A stretch of 64,000 nucleotides of DNA from positions 930,001 to 994,000 of the forward strand of contig JADKFX010000001.1 of assembly GCA_016717265.1 (NCBI GenBank), read 5' to 3'. The position numbers and the translations under genes are program-made. The first letter of the stretch is position 1, and each line of letters opens with the position of its first letter. The notes under the pieces are model-generated. The model was not told where the DNA came from. It searched no databases and saw only the letters and a program-made list of their open reading frames with translations. Below are positions 44,673 to 52,992 of this stretch, piece by piece. The stretch is from Saprospiraceae bacterium (lineage in GTDB: Bacteria > Bacteroidota > Bacteroidia > Chitinophagales > Saprospiraceae).

Positions 44673-44771
44673 CTATTTGAATACTGTGTACGCTAATAAA
44701 AGCCAAATCAATCCTTTCGTTAGGAAAAATAAGAAACCAATAAATCCTATTTTTTTAATCCAATTTTTCAT
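44673..44771 (-). CDS. single-helix small membrane protein, 32 residues
   Basis: ATG at 44771 opens MKNWIKKIGFIGFLFFLTKG and continues IWLLLAYTVFK to a TAG at 44673. A positively charged N-terminus followed by one long hydrophobic helix is what a real small membrane protein would show, and the aromatic-rich pattern KxxGFxGFLFFLxKGLxWL looks like small proteins I have seen annotated in other Bacteroidota. It lies between DUF2892 and catalase, all leftward. Confidence 0.5.
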   Translation of the reverse strand: MKNWIKKIGFIGFLFFLTKGLIWLLLAYTVFK

Positions 44772-44857
44772 TGCTACTATTTTTAAAAATTCAGAATGGA
44801 TCTTTTTTAAATGAATTATAATATGGGCTAAATTATGTTCAAAATATTTATAAACTA

Positions 44858-44901
44858 AAATTTAATAAGTCCGGTGTAAATATACCGGACTTATTAAATT
44901 T
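44858..44901. terminator. katA terminator, 18-bp perfect inverted repeat
   Basis: AAATTTAATAAGTCCGGT (44858-44875) is a perfect reverse complement of ACCGGACTTATTAAATTT (44884-44901) around an 8-nt loop. T-runs exist on both sides, so it can stop transcription in both directions; the catalase gene ends 36 bp to the right. Confidence 0.88.
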
Positions 44902-44936
44902 AGCTAGGTTCATTGTTTAAATAAAAAGGCTTTAGA

Positions 44937-46424
44937 TTATTGTGTATGAGCCATTGTTTTTTCATCAATCGATACATTTAAACCAGTTGCGATGGCCATT
45001 CCAAGCTTAATGTCAGCTCTAAAAAAATGACATAATTGTCTGTTGATTATTTCATCTTTTTTAGGTCCGCTAATTCCACTCATGGCCCCAACAATATTGT
45101 TTATTAAATTCTTTTTGTCTTGATCATTTAATACGTCTCTAAATAAATTTCCAGGTTGGGTATAATGATCGTTATCATTTTCATTGCGGTCAAACCAATC
45201 TGCAATATTTGAATCTAAATTCATCGCAGGTTCTTTGTAGGATTCATCGACTTCAATATTGTCAAAACTATTTGGACGATAATTAGGATTTGCGTCCCCA
45301 TTATCACCTACTTGCATTTGTCCGTCACGTTGATAATTTGCAATCATATAAGGACATTTGTTCACTGGAATATGTTCATAATTAACACCTAAACGATAGC
45401 GATGTGCATCAGGATATGATAGTATGCGACCTTGTAACATTTTATCTGGTGAATAACCAATACCATCAACCACATGGGCAGGAGCGAATGCAGATTGTTC
45501 AACATCCCGGAAATAATTTTGAGGGACTTCATTCAACTCCATCGTGCCGACATCAATTAATGGAAAGTCTTTCTGTGACCATACTTTGGTAAGATCAAAA
45601 GGATTAAAACGAAAGCTTTTAGCTTGATCATCGGTCATTACTTGGATTTTCAATGCCCATTTTGGAAAATCATTATTTTCGATTGAATCAATGAGGTCAC
45701 GTTGTGCATGATCAGGATCAATTCCGCGCATTTCACTTGCATCACTTCCATTAAAATTTTTAATACCCTGCATGGTTTTAAAGTGAAATTTTACCCAGAC
45801 ACGTTCATTTTTTGAATTTATTAGAGAATAGGTATGACTTCCATATCCATTCATATTTCGATATGAAAAAGGCGTGCCACGATCACTCATTAAAATCATT
45901 ACCTGGTGCAAACTTTCTGGATTTAGACTCCAAAAATCCCACATCATCGTCGGACTTTTACAATTTGTTTTCGGGTCTCTTTTTTGAGTATGAATAAAGT
46001 GTGAGAACTTTTTTGGGTCTTTTATAAAGAATACGGGTGTGTTGTTACCGACCAGGTCCCAATTGCCATCTTCCGTATAAAATTTCATAGCAAAACCACG
46101 AGGATCTCGTTCGCTATCAGCACTCCCTTTTTCTCCACCTACTGTACTAAAGCGAATAAACATTTTCGTTTGTTTGCCAACGGTACTAAATATTTTAGCT
46201 TTTGTGTATGCTGTGATATCATTGGTGACTGTAAATGTTCCAAATGCACCGGAACCTTTGGCATGCACAACGCGCTCTGGAATTCGCTCCCGGTTAAAAT
46301 GAGCCATATCTTCATGTAAAAAGTAATCTTGTAAAAGTATGGGCCCACGATTACCAATAGTCATGGAGTTTTCAAACTCATAGAATGGCCTACCACTTGC
46401 AGTAGTTAATTTTTTCTTTTCCAT
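44937..46424 (-). CDS. katA: monofunctional heme catalase (clade 3)
   Basis: 495 residues, the small-subunit size. Catalytic His54 lies in RVVHAKGSGAFG, the active-site Asn in DLVGNNTPVFFIKDP, and the proximal heme-ligand Tyr in RILSYPDAHRYRLG; SDRGTPFSYRNMNGYG and FDLTKVWSQKDFPLI complete the core. It disproportionates H2O2 in the cytosol. It is divergent from oxyR with 100 bp between, containing an OxyR-type operator and a -7 element oriented toward katA. It ends at a strong terminator and is probably a single-gene transcript. Confidence 0.97.
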   Translation of the reverse strand: MEKKKLTTASGRPFYEFENSMTIGNRGPILLQDYFLHEDMAHFNRERIPERVVHAKGSGAFGTFTVTNDITAYTKAKIFSTVGKQTKMFIRFSTVGGEKGSADSERDPRGFAMKFYTEDGNWDLVGNNTPVFFIKDPKKFSHFIHTQKRDPKTNCKSPTMMWDFWSLNPESLHQVMILMSDRGTPFSYRNMNGYGSHTYSLINSKNERVWVKFHFKTMQGIKNFNGSDASEMRGIDPDHAQRDLIDSIENNDFPKWALKIQVMTDDQAKSFRFNPFDLTKVWSQKDFPLIDVGTMELNEVPQNYFRDVEQSAFAPAHVVDGIGYSPDKMLQGRILSYPDAHRYRLGVNYEHIPVNKCPYMIANYQRDGQMQVGDNGDANPNYRPNSFDNIEVDESYKEPAMNLDSNIADWFDRNENDNDHYTQPGNLFRDVLNDQDKKNLINNIVGAMSGISGPKKDEIINRQLCHFFRADIKLGMAIATGLNVSIDEKTMAHTQ

Positions 46425-46454
46425 ATTAATTGATTTATTTTATTTAGAGATAAG

Positions 46455-46520
46455 CAAATATACAACAATAAAATCATCAATGATATTGATATTATCTATA
46501 TTTGTATAGATAAAATCTAT
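46455..46520. promoter_or_regulatory. katA-oxyR intergenic: OxyR operator and two promoters
   Basis: ATAGATAAAATCTAT at 46506-46520 is a perfect match to the OxyR half-site ATAGnTnnnAnCTAT, and ATTGATATTATCTAT at 46485-46499 matches at all but one fixed position; the spacer is 6 bp. The core TATCTATA-TTTG-TATAGATA (46493-46512) is a perfect inverted repeat. A -7 element for katA (TATATTTG on the minus strand, 46455-46462) lies beside it, with the operator near its -33. A -7 element for oxyR (TATATTTG, 46497-46504) lies inside the operator, consistent with autorepression. Confidence 0.8.
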
Positions 46521-46524
46521 TTAA

Positions 46525-47460
46525 ATGAATTTCCAACAACTTGAATATATTATTGCAGTCGATACACACCGACATTTTTTAAGAGCTGCACAAAATTGTT
46601 TTGTTACCCAAGCTACCTTGAGTATGATGATTCAAAAATTGGAAGAAGAATTGGGTGTTAAACTATTTGATCGAAGCAAAAAACCAGTAAAACCAACAGA
46701 AGTTGGAATTAAAATTATTGCACAAGCAAGGAGAATTTTAGGAGAAGTCGCCAAAGTAACTGAACTTGTTCAAGAAGAAAAAGGTGAACTCATTGGTGAT
46801 TTAAAAATTGGAATTATTCCAACCTTGGCTCCTTATCTTTTACCTTTATTTTTAAAAGATTTTATCGCTGCCTATCCGCAGGTTAAACTAATCATTAACG
46901 AACACATTACAACTCAAATCGTCCAGCGTTTAAAGGATGGGCAATTAGATGTTGGTATTTTGGCAAGCCCTTTAAATGATAAATCCATTAGAGAACAGGT
47001 TTTATTTTATGAAACCTTTTATTTATTTGTAAATAAACAGGAAAAAGGCTTTAAAAAACACTATGTATTGCCAGAAGATATTGATATAAACCGACTTTGG
47101 CTATTGGATGAAGGGCATTGTATGCGAAATCAGATATTAAATTTTTGTGAACTAAAAAAGCAACATGAAATCGAAGAAAATTTGCATTATGAAGCGGGAA
47201 GCATTGAGACGCTTAAAAATCTGGTAGATAATAATTTTGGAATGACAATAATACCAGAATTGGCAGCTTTAAATTTAAGTAAATTGCAAAAAAAGAGACT
47301 CCGTTTTTTCAAAACACCCATGCCAGTTCGAGAAATAAGTATGATTACGCATCGGCAATATGTGAAACATAAGCTTGTAGCTGTTTTAAGGGAATCCATA
47401 CTGAAGGCTATACCAATGGAGATAAATAAGGAAAAGGAAGTTCGAATAATTGATTTGTAG
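46525..47460 (+). CDS. oxyR: OxyR, peroxide-sensing LysR-type regulator
   Basis: 311 residues. The N-terminal helix-turn-helix (FLRAAQNCFVTQATLSMMIQKLEEELG) is the LysR type. The sensor domain holds LLDEGHCMRNQILNFCE, placing Cys199 and Cys208 at exactly the positions of the E. coli OxyR redox pair that forms a disulfide with peroxide. GDLKIGIIPTLAPYLLP starts the ligand domain. It should switch on katA from the divergent operator and repress itself. The C-terminus is a few residues longer than E. coli OxyR (305). Confidence 0.96.
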   Translation: MNFQQLEYIIAVDTHRHFLRAAQNCFVTQATLSMMIQKLEEELGVKLFDRSKKPVKPTEVGIKIIAQARRILGEVAKVTELVQEEKGELIGDLKIGIIPTLAPYLLPLFLKDFIAAYPQVKLIINEHITTQIVQRLKDGQLDVGILASPLNDKSIREQVLFYETFYLFVNKQEKGFKKHYVLPEDIDINRLWLLDEGHCMRNQILNFCELKKQHEIEENLHYEAGSIETLKNLVDNNFGMTIIPELAALNLSKLQKKRLRFFKTPMPVREISMITHRQYVKHKLVAVLRESILKAIPMEINKEKEVRIIDL

Positions 47461-47564
47461 TTAACAAAATTTACAGTATTTTTAAATTATATCACTTCTC
47501 AATTTCAAGAGATCTACCAGATTTTTCGCGTATTTTATTAATTTTCATGAGCGAGTTGAAAGTA

Positions 47565-50072
47565 TTAGGACATCGAGGCTTTATGACGTTTTATCCATTT
47601 TACAATTTCAAACCAAATGACAGATATATAACCAATTCCAAGGGAAAGCATCAATTGAAATGGAGATAATGATTCAAACTGAAAAAATCGAGTTAAAGGT
47701 TTTACGAAAAGCAATAAGGCAAGAATCATTAAAGTGATACTAATAATAACTAAGACAAGGCGGTTCTTATATTTTAAAGTTGTCAGGATTGAATAATAAA
47801 AGGACCTGTTAACGAGCGTAAGTATAATATTTGCAGAGATCAGGGTGGTAAATACCATCGTTCGTGTAATGGTTTCATTAAGTCCATGAGAACTTGCATA
47901 TTGATATACGCTTAATGTTCCTATTGTAATGGCCAAACCTTGTAGTATACTTGTTGTCAATTCTTTCCAGTTAAAAAAAGTGGTTGTAAATGGCCTTGGT
48001 TTTAATAACATAGTATTTTTTTCCATAGGTTCGTTTTCATAAATAATAGAACAGGTAGGCCCCATAATTAATTCTAAAAATATAATATGAACCGGAGAAA
48101 AAATATTGGGATATATCCAACCTAAAATCAAGGGTATGAAAACCGTAAGTACGATTGGTATGTGAATTGAAATTATATATTGAATTGCCTTTTTAAGATT
48201 TGTATAGATTTTTCTACCCATAGCTACTGCATCTACCATTTTTGATAAATCATCTTCTAAAAGAATAAGAGATGCCGTTTGTTTTGCTATTTCAGTTCCT
48301 TTTTTACCCATAGCTATCCCAATATGTGAAGCTTTGAGTGCAGGACCATCATTTACACCATCACCAGTCATTGCTACAATTTCATGGTTTGATTTAAACG
48401 CATTTATAATTTTTAATTTAGCATCTGGAAACATTCGTGTAAAGACATTGATCTCTTTCACTTTTTGATTTAATGCTTCATCGTTTAGTTTCATGAGTTC
48501 ATCTCCGCTAATACTTTTTTCATATCCTTTGAAGCCGACTTCTTTAGCAATAGCATGCGTTGTAGTGGCATTATCCCCGGTTACAATTTTGAGTTCAATT
48601 CCAGCCTTATAAAATTGTTCAAAAACATCCTGTATATGTTTTTTAGGAGGATCATAAAATGCAACAATTCCTTTAAAATTGAAAGTATACTCTTGTTGTT
48701 TCTGTTTGAATTCGTTTCCTTCAAATTGAGTTTCGGCTACCCCTAATAGTCTATAACCCTCTTGAGCCAGGGTTTCAATAGCAGTTTCAATTTGAACTTT
48801 TTCAGTTTCTGAAATATTGCATACATTCAGAATTGCTTCTGTTGCACCTTTTGCTGCTATGATGCGTTGTCCCGATTCATTTTCAAAAAAATGGGTCATC
48901 ATCGGGGGTTGTCCTTCTAATGGATATTCGTGGATTATTTTAAAATTAGATCGCTCATCCTTTTCTGTAATTTTTATATACGCATTGTGCAATGCAATTT
49001 CCATAGGATCAAATGGTATGGGCTCACTTGCCCACATAGATAAACGAATTAACTCTTTTTCAGCATCTGTTTCAATCTTTTCTGATGATATGATATTATT
49101 GGAATCCAGGACATATAACTTTACCAGGCTCATTCTGTTTTCCGTAATCGTCCCAGTTTTATCTATACATATAACCGTTGCACTTCCAAGTGTTTCTACT
49201 GTTTTCATTTGCTTCACCACGATACCCATTTTCATTAATCGCCATGACCCTAGTGCCATGAATGTTGTAAATGCAACTGGAATTTCTTCAGGCAAAATGC
49301 TCATTGCAAGTGTCAATGCTTTTAACAGGCTATCTAAAATTGAATATGTTTGTAAATAGTTAATTACCCAAACGATACTAAATACAATCGTACCTGCTAT
49401 CACCATTTTTTTAACGAAATTGTTGATTTGTGTTTCGAGCGGTGTTTTTTCTTCTATGATCGTTTCTAAACTTTTTCCGATTTTTCCTAATTTGGTTTCA
49501 CTGCCGATGGCATTTATTTTAACAATTGCAAGACCACTTGCTACAGTTGTTCCTCGGTATATACTATTATTTTCCTTTTCCTGATCTTTATAAACAGAAA
49601 GGGATTCTCCGGTGAGTAATGATTCGTTTACAGAAAAATCATTTGAATGAATAATAATTCCATCTGCTGCAATCGAGTTTCCTTCTTCAACAAGTAGACA
49701 ATCATCAACAACTACTTCATCACTGATTATTTCCTGAATAATCCCATCTCGAATTACTTTACATTTTGCTTGCGTAAAGGACTTCAGTTTTTCAAGGGCA
49801 TTTCTACTTCTGGAATCCTGATATAATGAAATAGCAGAAACTAAAACAATTGCAGATACCATAAATATTCCGTCTCCGAATTTACCACTAATAAAATATA
49901 TCGTGGAAGAAACCAAAAGCAAAATAACCATGGGCTCTTTTAATAAATTCTTAAAAGCGATAAAAAAGCTATTTTCCTTTTTAAAATCTAATCTATTTTG
50001 TCCGAATTTTTCTTTTGATAAACTAACTTGTTCGCTTGTTAAACCGGATATATTGAATTTATTTTCTGCCAT
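47565..50072 (-). CDS. P-type cation-transporting ATPase (P2-like)
   Basis: 835 residues. Actuator-domain SLLTGES (residues 151-157), phosphorylation site CIDKTGT (Asp304), nucleotide-domain KGATEAIL, and the hinge TGDGVNDGPALKASHIGIAMG are all intact, with about 10 membrane helices including the cation-ATPase C-terminal block. The helix-4 motif is LPEEIPVAF (residues 260-268) instead of the PEGLP of SERCA-type calcium pumps, so the ion could be Ca2+, Mn2+ or another divalent cation. It sits upstream-adjacent on the same strand to the NRAMP-like gene, 267 bp apart, and convergent with oxyR. Confidence 0.88.
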   Translation of the reverse strand: MAENKFNISGLTSEQVSLSKEKFGQNRLDFKKENSFFIAFKNLLKEPMVILLLVSSTIYFISGKFGDGIFMVSAIVLVSAISLYQDSRSRNALEKLKSFTQAKCKVIRDGIIQEIISDEVVVDDCLLVEEGNSIAADGIIIHSNDFSVNESLLTGESLSVYKDQEKENNSIYRGTTVASGLAIVKINAIGSETKLGKIGKSLETIIEEKTPLETQINNFVKKMVIAGTIVFSIVWVINYLQTYSILDSLLKALTLAMSILPEEIPVAFTTFMALGSWRLMKMGIVVKQMKTVETLGSATVICIDKTGTITENRMSLVKLYVLDSNNIISSEKIETDAEKELIRLSMWASEPIPFDPMEIALHNAYIKITEKDERSNFKIIHEYPLEGQPPMMTHFFENESGQRIIAAKGATEAILNVCNISETEKVQIETAIETLAQEGYRLLGVAETQFEGNEFKQKQQEYTFNFKGIVAFYDPPKKHIQDVFEQFYKAGIELKIVTGDNATTTHAIAKEVGFKGYEKSISGDELMKLNDEALNQKVKEINVFTRMFPDAKLKIINAFKSNHEIVAMTGDGVNDGPALKASHIGIAMGKKGTEIAKQTASLILLEDDLSKMVDAVAMGRKIYTNLKKAIQYIISIHIPIVLTVFIPLILGWIYPNIFSPVHIIFLELIMGPTCSIIYENEPMEKNTMLLKPRPFTTTFFNWKELTTSILQGLAITIGTLSVYQYASSHGLNETITRTMVFTTLISANIILTLVNRSFYYSILTTLKYKNRLVLVIISITLMILALLLFVKPLTRFFQFESLSPFQLMLSLGIGYISVIWFEIVKWIKRHKASMS

Positions 50073-50247
50073 AATTTCCTGATGTATGAATCCTTTTGAC
50101 TTTGTATTTTGTAAATGCTATTGTTAAATTAAAGCAATCGCAGTTTTTCGTATTTTGATTTGTTATTTTTTATTTGTCTTGTTTTTTTAGGGTTATGCTA
50201 TTTTTCAATCTCTGGTATCGTTTCAATGGAATCATATCGTTTCATAT

Positions 50248-50262
50248 CTATAAATTATAGAA
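50248..50262. promoter_or_regulatory. 15-bp palindrome upstream of the P-type ATPase
   Basis: TCTATAAATTATAGA is a perfect palindrome around its central base, in the gap between the NRAMP-like and ATPase genes, 176 bp before the ATPase start. Directly before it ATCGTTTCA is repeated (50218-50226 and 50238-50246 region). The core CTAT-N5-ATAG resembles the centre of the katA-oxyR operator (CTAT-N6-ATAG), but the outer half-site bases do not match OxyR. Confidence 0.35.
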
Positions 50263-50339
50263 AGGCTACTTGCGTTTTATTCCTTGTTGACTTGTTTGTA
50301 ATGTTATAAAAATAAATCCTGATAAATTTAAAAGTGCAA

Positions 50340-51608
50340 TTAATCTATCAATTCAAAATATATTAGTAATCCTGCTGCAATTGTCATGATAATCATTGTT
50401 ATGAAACCTAGAATATTTGCAGTTTTCCCATTTGTGAATTTACCCATTACCTTTTTATTGTTTGAAATATGCAGTATTATGGCAATTAATACGGGTGCAG
50501 TCAAGCCATAAAGTATAGCAGAATAAATGAGTGCTTTAATTGGTGAAATGCCTATGTAATTTAAAGACAATCCTAATAATAAGGAAATTGCAATGATGAT
50601 ATAAAAAGCTCTGGCTTCATGAAATTTTTTATCGAGACCTTGTTCCCATCCAAAGGTTTCTGTTATAATATAGGAAAGGGAGCCACTTAAAACAGGTATT
50701 GCAATTAATCCGGTGCCAATAATTCCTATTGCAAATAATAAATATGCAGCATCACCGGCTAAAGGTTTTAATGCCATAGCAGCTTGTTCAACAGTATCTA
50801 TCTGATGTATGCCACTATTGAATAATACAGTACCAGTTGTTAGTATAATAAAGAACATTACGATTCCTGAAAAAGACATTCCAAAATCGACATCTTGATT
50901 AATATCGTGAATTATTTTTTTGTTTACTATTAAATGGTGTTTTCTGTGTTTTGATTCTTCTACTTCCATGGAGGCTTGCCAAAAAAATAAATATGGAGAA
51001 ATTGTAGTACCCAGAATACCGACAATCACACTAATAAATTCTTTATCAAACTTAAACGTTGGAATAAAACTAGACTTTAATATTAAAATCCAATCTTGTT
51101 TATATAAGAATGGAACCACAAGGTAAACTAGTAATGCAACACATAGATATTTTAAAATTGAAGCAATTTTATGATATGGTAAATAAATAATCAGGCCAAG
51201 TAACAGGATCGTAAATAGGACACTAAAATAGCTTGCGTCAATTTTTGGAAACAAAAGATTTCCTACAGCACCCATGCCAGCGATATCAGCTCCAATATTT
51301 AAGATAATACTTGGAAAACTAAACAATACCATAAGATATAGAACGGGTCTAGGATAATTTGCTTTTAATGCACCTGTTAATCCTTGTGAGGTAACTAATC
51401 CTATTCTTGCACACATTTGTTGTATGGAAGCCATTAAAGGAAATGCTATGAAAGCAGTCCATAATGTGGAGAGCCCAAAGGAGGCCCCAGCTTGAGAATA
51501 CGTTGCAATTCCAGATGGATCATCATCACTTGCACCGGTAACTAAACCGGGTCCGAGTAGTTTCCAGAATTTGATAAGTCTATTTGAACTCACTTTTTTG
51601 GAAGTCAT
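50340..51608 (-). CDS. NRAMP-family divalent metal transporter lacking canonical ligands
   Basis: 422 residues with 11 predicted membrane helices in the LeuT-like NRAMP arrangement. Helix 1 reads GASDDDPSGIATYSQAG (residues 25-41) where manganese/iron NRAMPs have DPGN, so the Asp stays and the Asn is Gly. Helix 6 reads GTTISPYLFFW (residues 200-210) where they have the MPH motif, so the metal-selecting Met and His are Ser and Tyr. This pattern points to the NRAMP-related Mg2+ (NRMT) branch, recalled from the literature, rather than an Mn2+/Fe2+ importer. Loss of the soft Met ligand is the reason to favour Mg2+ or a hard cation. Confidence 0.85.
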   Translation of the reverse strand: MTSKKVSSNRLIKFWKLLGPGLVTGASDDDPSGIATYSQAGASFGLSTLWTAFIAFPLMASIQQMCARIGLVTSQGLTGALKANYPRPVLYLMVLFSFPSIILNIGADIAGMGAVGNLLFPKIDASYFSVLFTILLLGLIIYLPYHKIASILKYLCVALLVYLVVPFLYKQDWILILKSSFIPTFKFDKEFISVIVGILGTTISPYLFFWQASMEVEESKHRKHHLIVNKKIIHDINQDVDFGMSFSGIVMFFIILTTGTVLFNSGIHQIDTVEQAAMALKPLAGDAAYLLFAIGIIGTGLIAIPVLSGSLSYIITETFGWEQGLDKKFHEARAFYIIIAISLLLGLSLNYIGISPIKALIYSAILYGLTAPVLIAIILHISNNKKVMGKFTNGKTANILGFITMIIMTIAAGLLIYFELID

Positions 51609-51879
51609 GTTTTATAGGAATTATAGCACAATTTAAGCTAAATTTGAAATGCAATTTTAAATTTAGGGATCTCTTGAGTCAAATATCATAAATTTAAATT
51701 GAAATTCGGGATTTACTTAATCCTTTATTTTAAGAAATTTAATTTGTATTTAATTTAAAATAGATTCTGTTTAATTTGGGGAATGGCATTTGGCTATGTA
51801 TATTAAACTTAAACCTTTAGCGTAGTTGGATTGTTTCTTAACATTGCATATTGCTTCCTTTTAAATTTTAGCGCTCGAA

Positions 51880-52992
51880 ATGTTGTTTCAGAAAGACTCT
51901 AATAAATTAATCCAATTTATTGTATTCCATTTAATTTTGGCATTGGTATTGTCGTATTGTAAATCAAAACAGGAAAGTACGAGCCCAATAATTGAAAATA
52001 TTTCAGAATCCGTTTACGCTTCTGGTATTGTTAAAAGTAAAAATCAATACCAGGTATTTTCTACTGTTTCAGGAATCATTGATCAAATATTTGTAGAAGA
52101 AGGGGATACCCTAAAGAAGAATGAAGCTATTTTAAAAATTTTGAATGTTACTTCTGATATAAATGCAGAAAATGCAAAATTATCTGCCGATTTAGCAAAC
52201 TTTAATACGAAAGGGGAACGGTTAAATGAATTAAAATCGAACATTGAACTTGCTCAAATTAAATTGAAAAGCGATTCTCTTCTTTGGTATCGTCAAAAAA
52301 CTTTGTGGTCACAAAACATAGGAACTTTGGTAGAATTCGAACAACGCGAGTTGAATTATAAAAACGCAAAATCGAATTATCAAATAGCTGTTTTAAGATA
52401 TCAGGAATCAAAAAGACAATTTGATATAGCGGCACAACAAGCTAAAAACACATTAAAGATAAGTACCTCATTAAAAAGTGATTTTATACTTCGAAGTGAG
52501 TCTGATGGTAAAGTTTACAGTATTCTTAGAGAGCGGGGAGAATTGATCAACCAAGCTAGTCCGGTTGCCATCGTTGGGGATGCAAATGATTTCATCCTGG
52601 AATTGGAAGTAGATGAGTTTGATATCACAAAACTTAAATTAAACCAAAGGCTTATCTTGAATTTGGATAGTTATAAAGGCCAGGTCTTTAATGCAAGAAT
52701 TACGAAGATAAGTTCAATAATGAATGAGCGAGCCAGGTCTTTTAAAGTGGAAGCAGGTTTTACTGAAAAACCCCCATTGTTATTTCCAAATTTAACAGTA
52801 GAAGCGAATATTGTAATTCAATGGAAAGAAAATGCAATGACAATTCCTAGAGAATATTTAATAAATGATTCTTTTGTTTTAAATGCAGATAATAAACTTA
52901 TCCAGCTTGAAATAGGATTGAAGGATTATAAAAAAGTAGAAATTCTTAATGGTTTGAAAATAACAGATGTGATTAACAAGCCAGGCAAATGA
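51880..52992 (+). CDS. HlyD/MacA-type membrane-fusion protein of an ABC exporter
   Basis: 370 residues with an N-terminal hydrophobic segment (FIVFHLILALVLSYCKS) that anchors it; the Cys after SY is a poor lipobox, so a plain membrane anchor is as likely. A lipoyl/barrel-sandwich half (SGIIDQIFVEEGDTLKKNEAIL), a long periplasmic coiled-coil hairpin (about residues 95-185), the second lipoyl half (SESDGKVYSILRERGELI) and a beta-barrel (VANIVIQWKE region) follow. It bridges the ABC transporter to an outer-membrane channel. The gene overlaps the next by 4 bp, so translation is coupled. Confidence 0.88.
   Translation: MLFQKDSNKLIQFIVFHLILALVLSYCKSKQESTSPIIENISESVYASGIVKSKNQYQVFSTVSGIIDQIFVEEGDTLKKNEAILKILNVTSDINAENAKLSADLANFNTKGERLNELKSNIELAQIKLKSDSLLWYRQKTLWSQNIGTLVEFEQRELNYKNAKSNYQIAVLRYQESKRQFDIAAQQAKNTLKISTSLKSDFILRSESDGKVYSILRERGELINQASPVAIVGDANDFILELEVDEFDITKLKLNQRLILNLDSYKGQVFNARITKISSIMNERARSFKVEAGFTEKPPLLFPNLTVEANIVIQWKENAMTIPREYLINDSFVLNADNKLIQLEIGLKDYKKVEILNGLKITDVINKPGK

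Noticed and set aside
50248..50262. OxyR site upstream of the P-type ATPase
   Set aside because: Only the central CTAT...ATAG matches; the outer bases of both half-sites do not fit, so I list it only as a palindrome.
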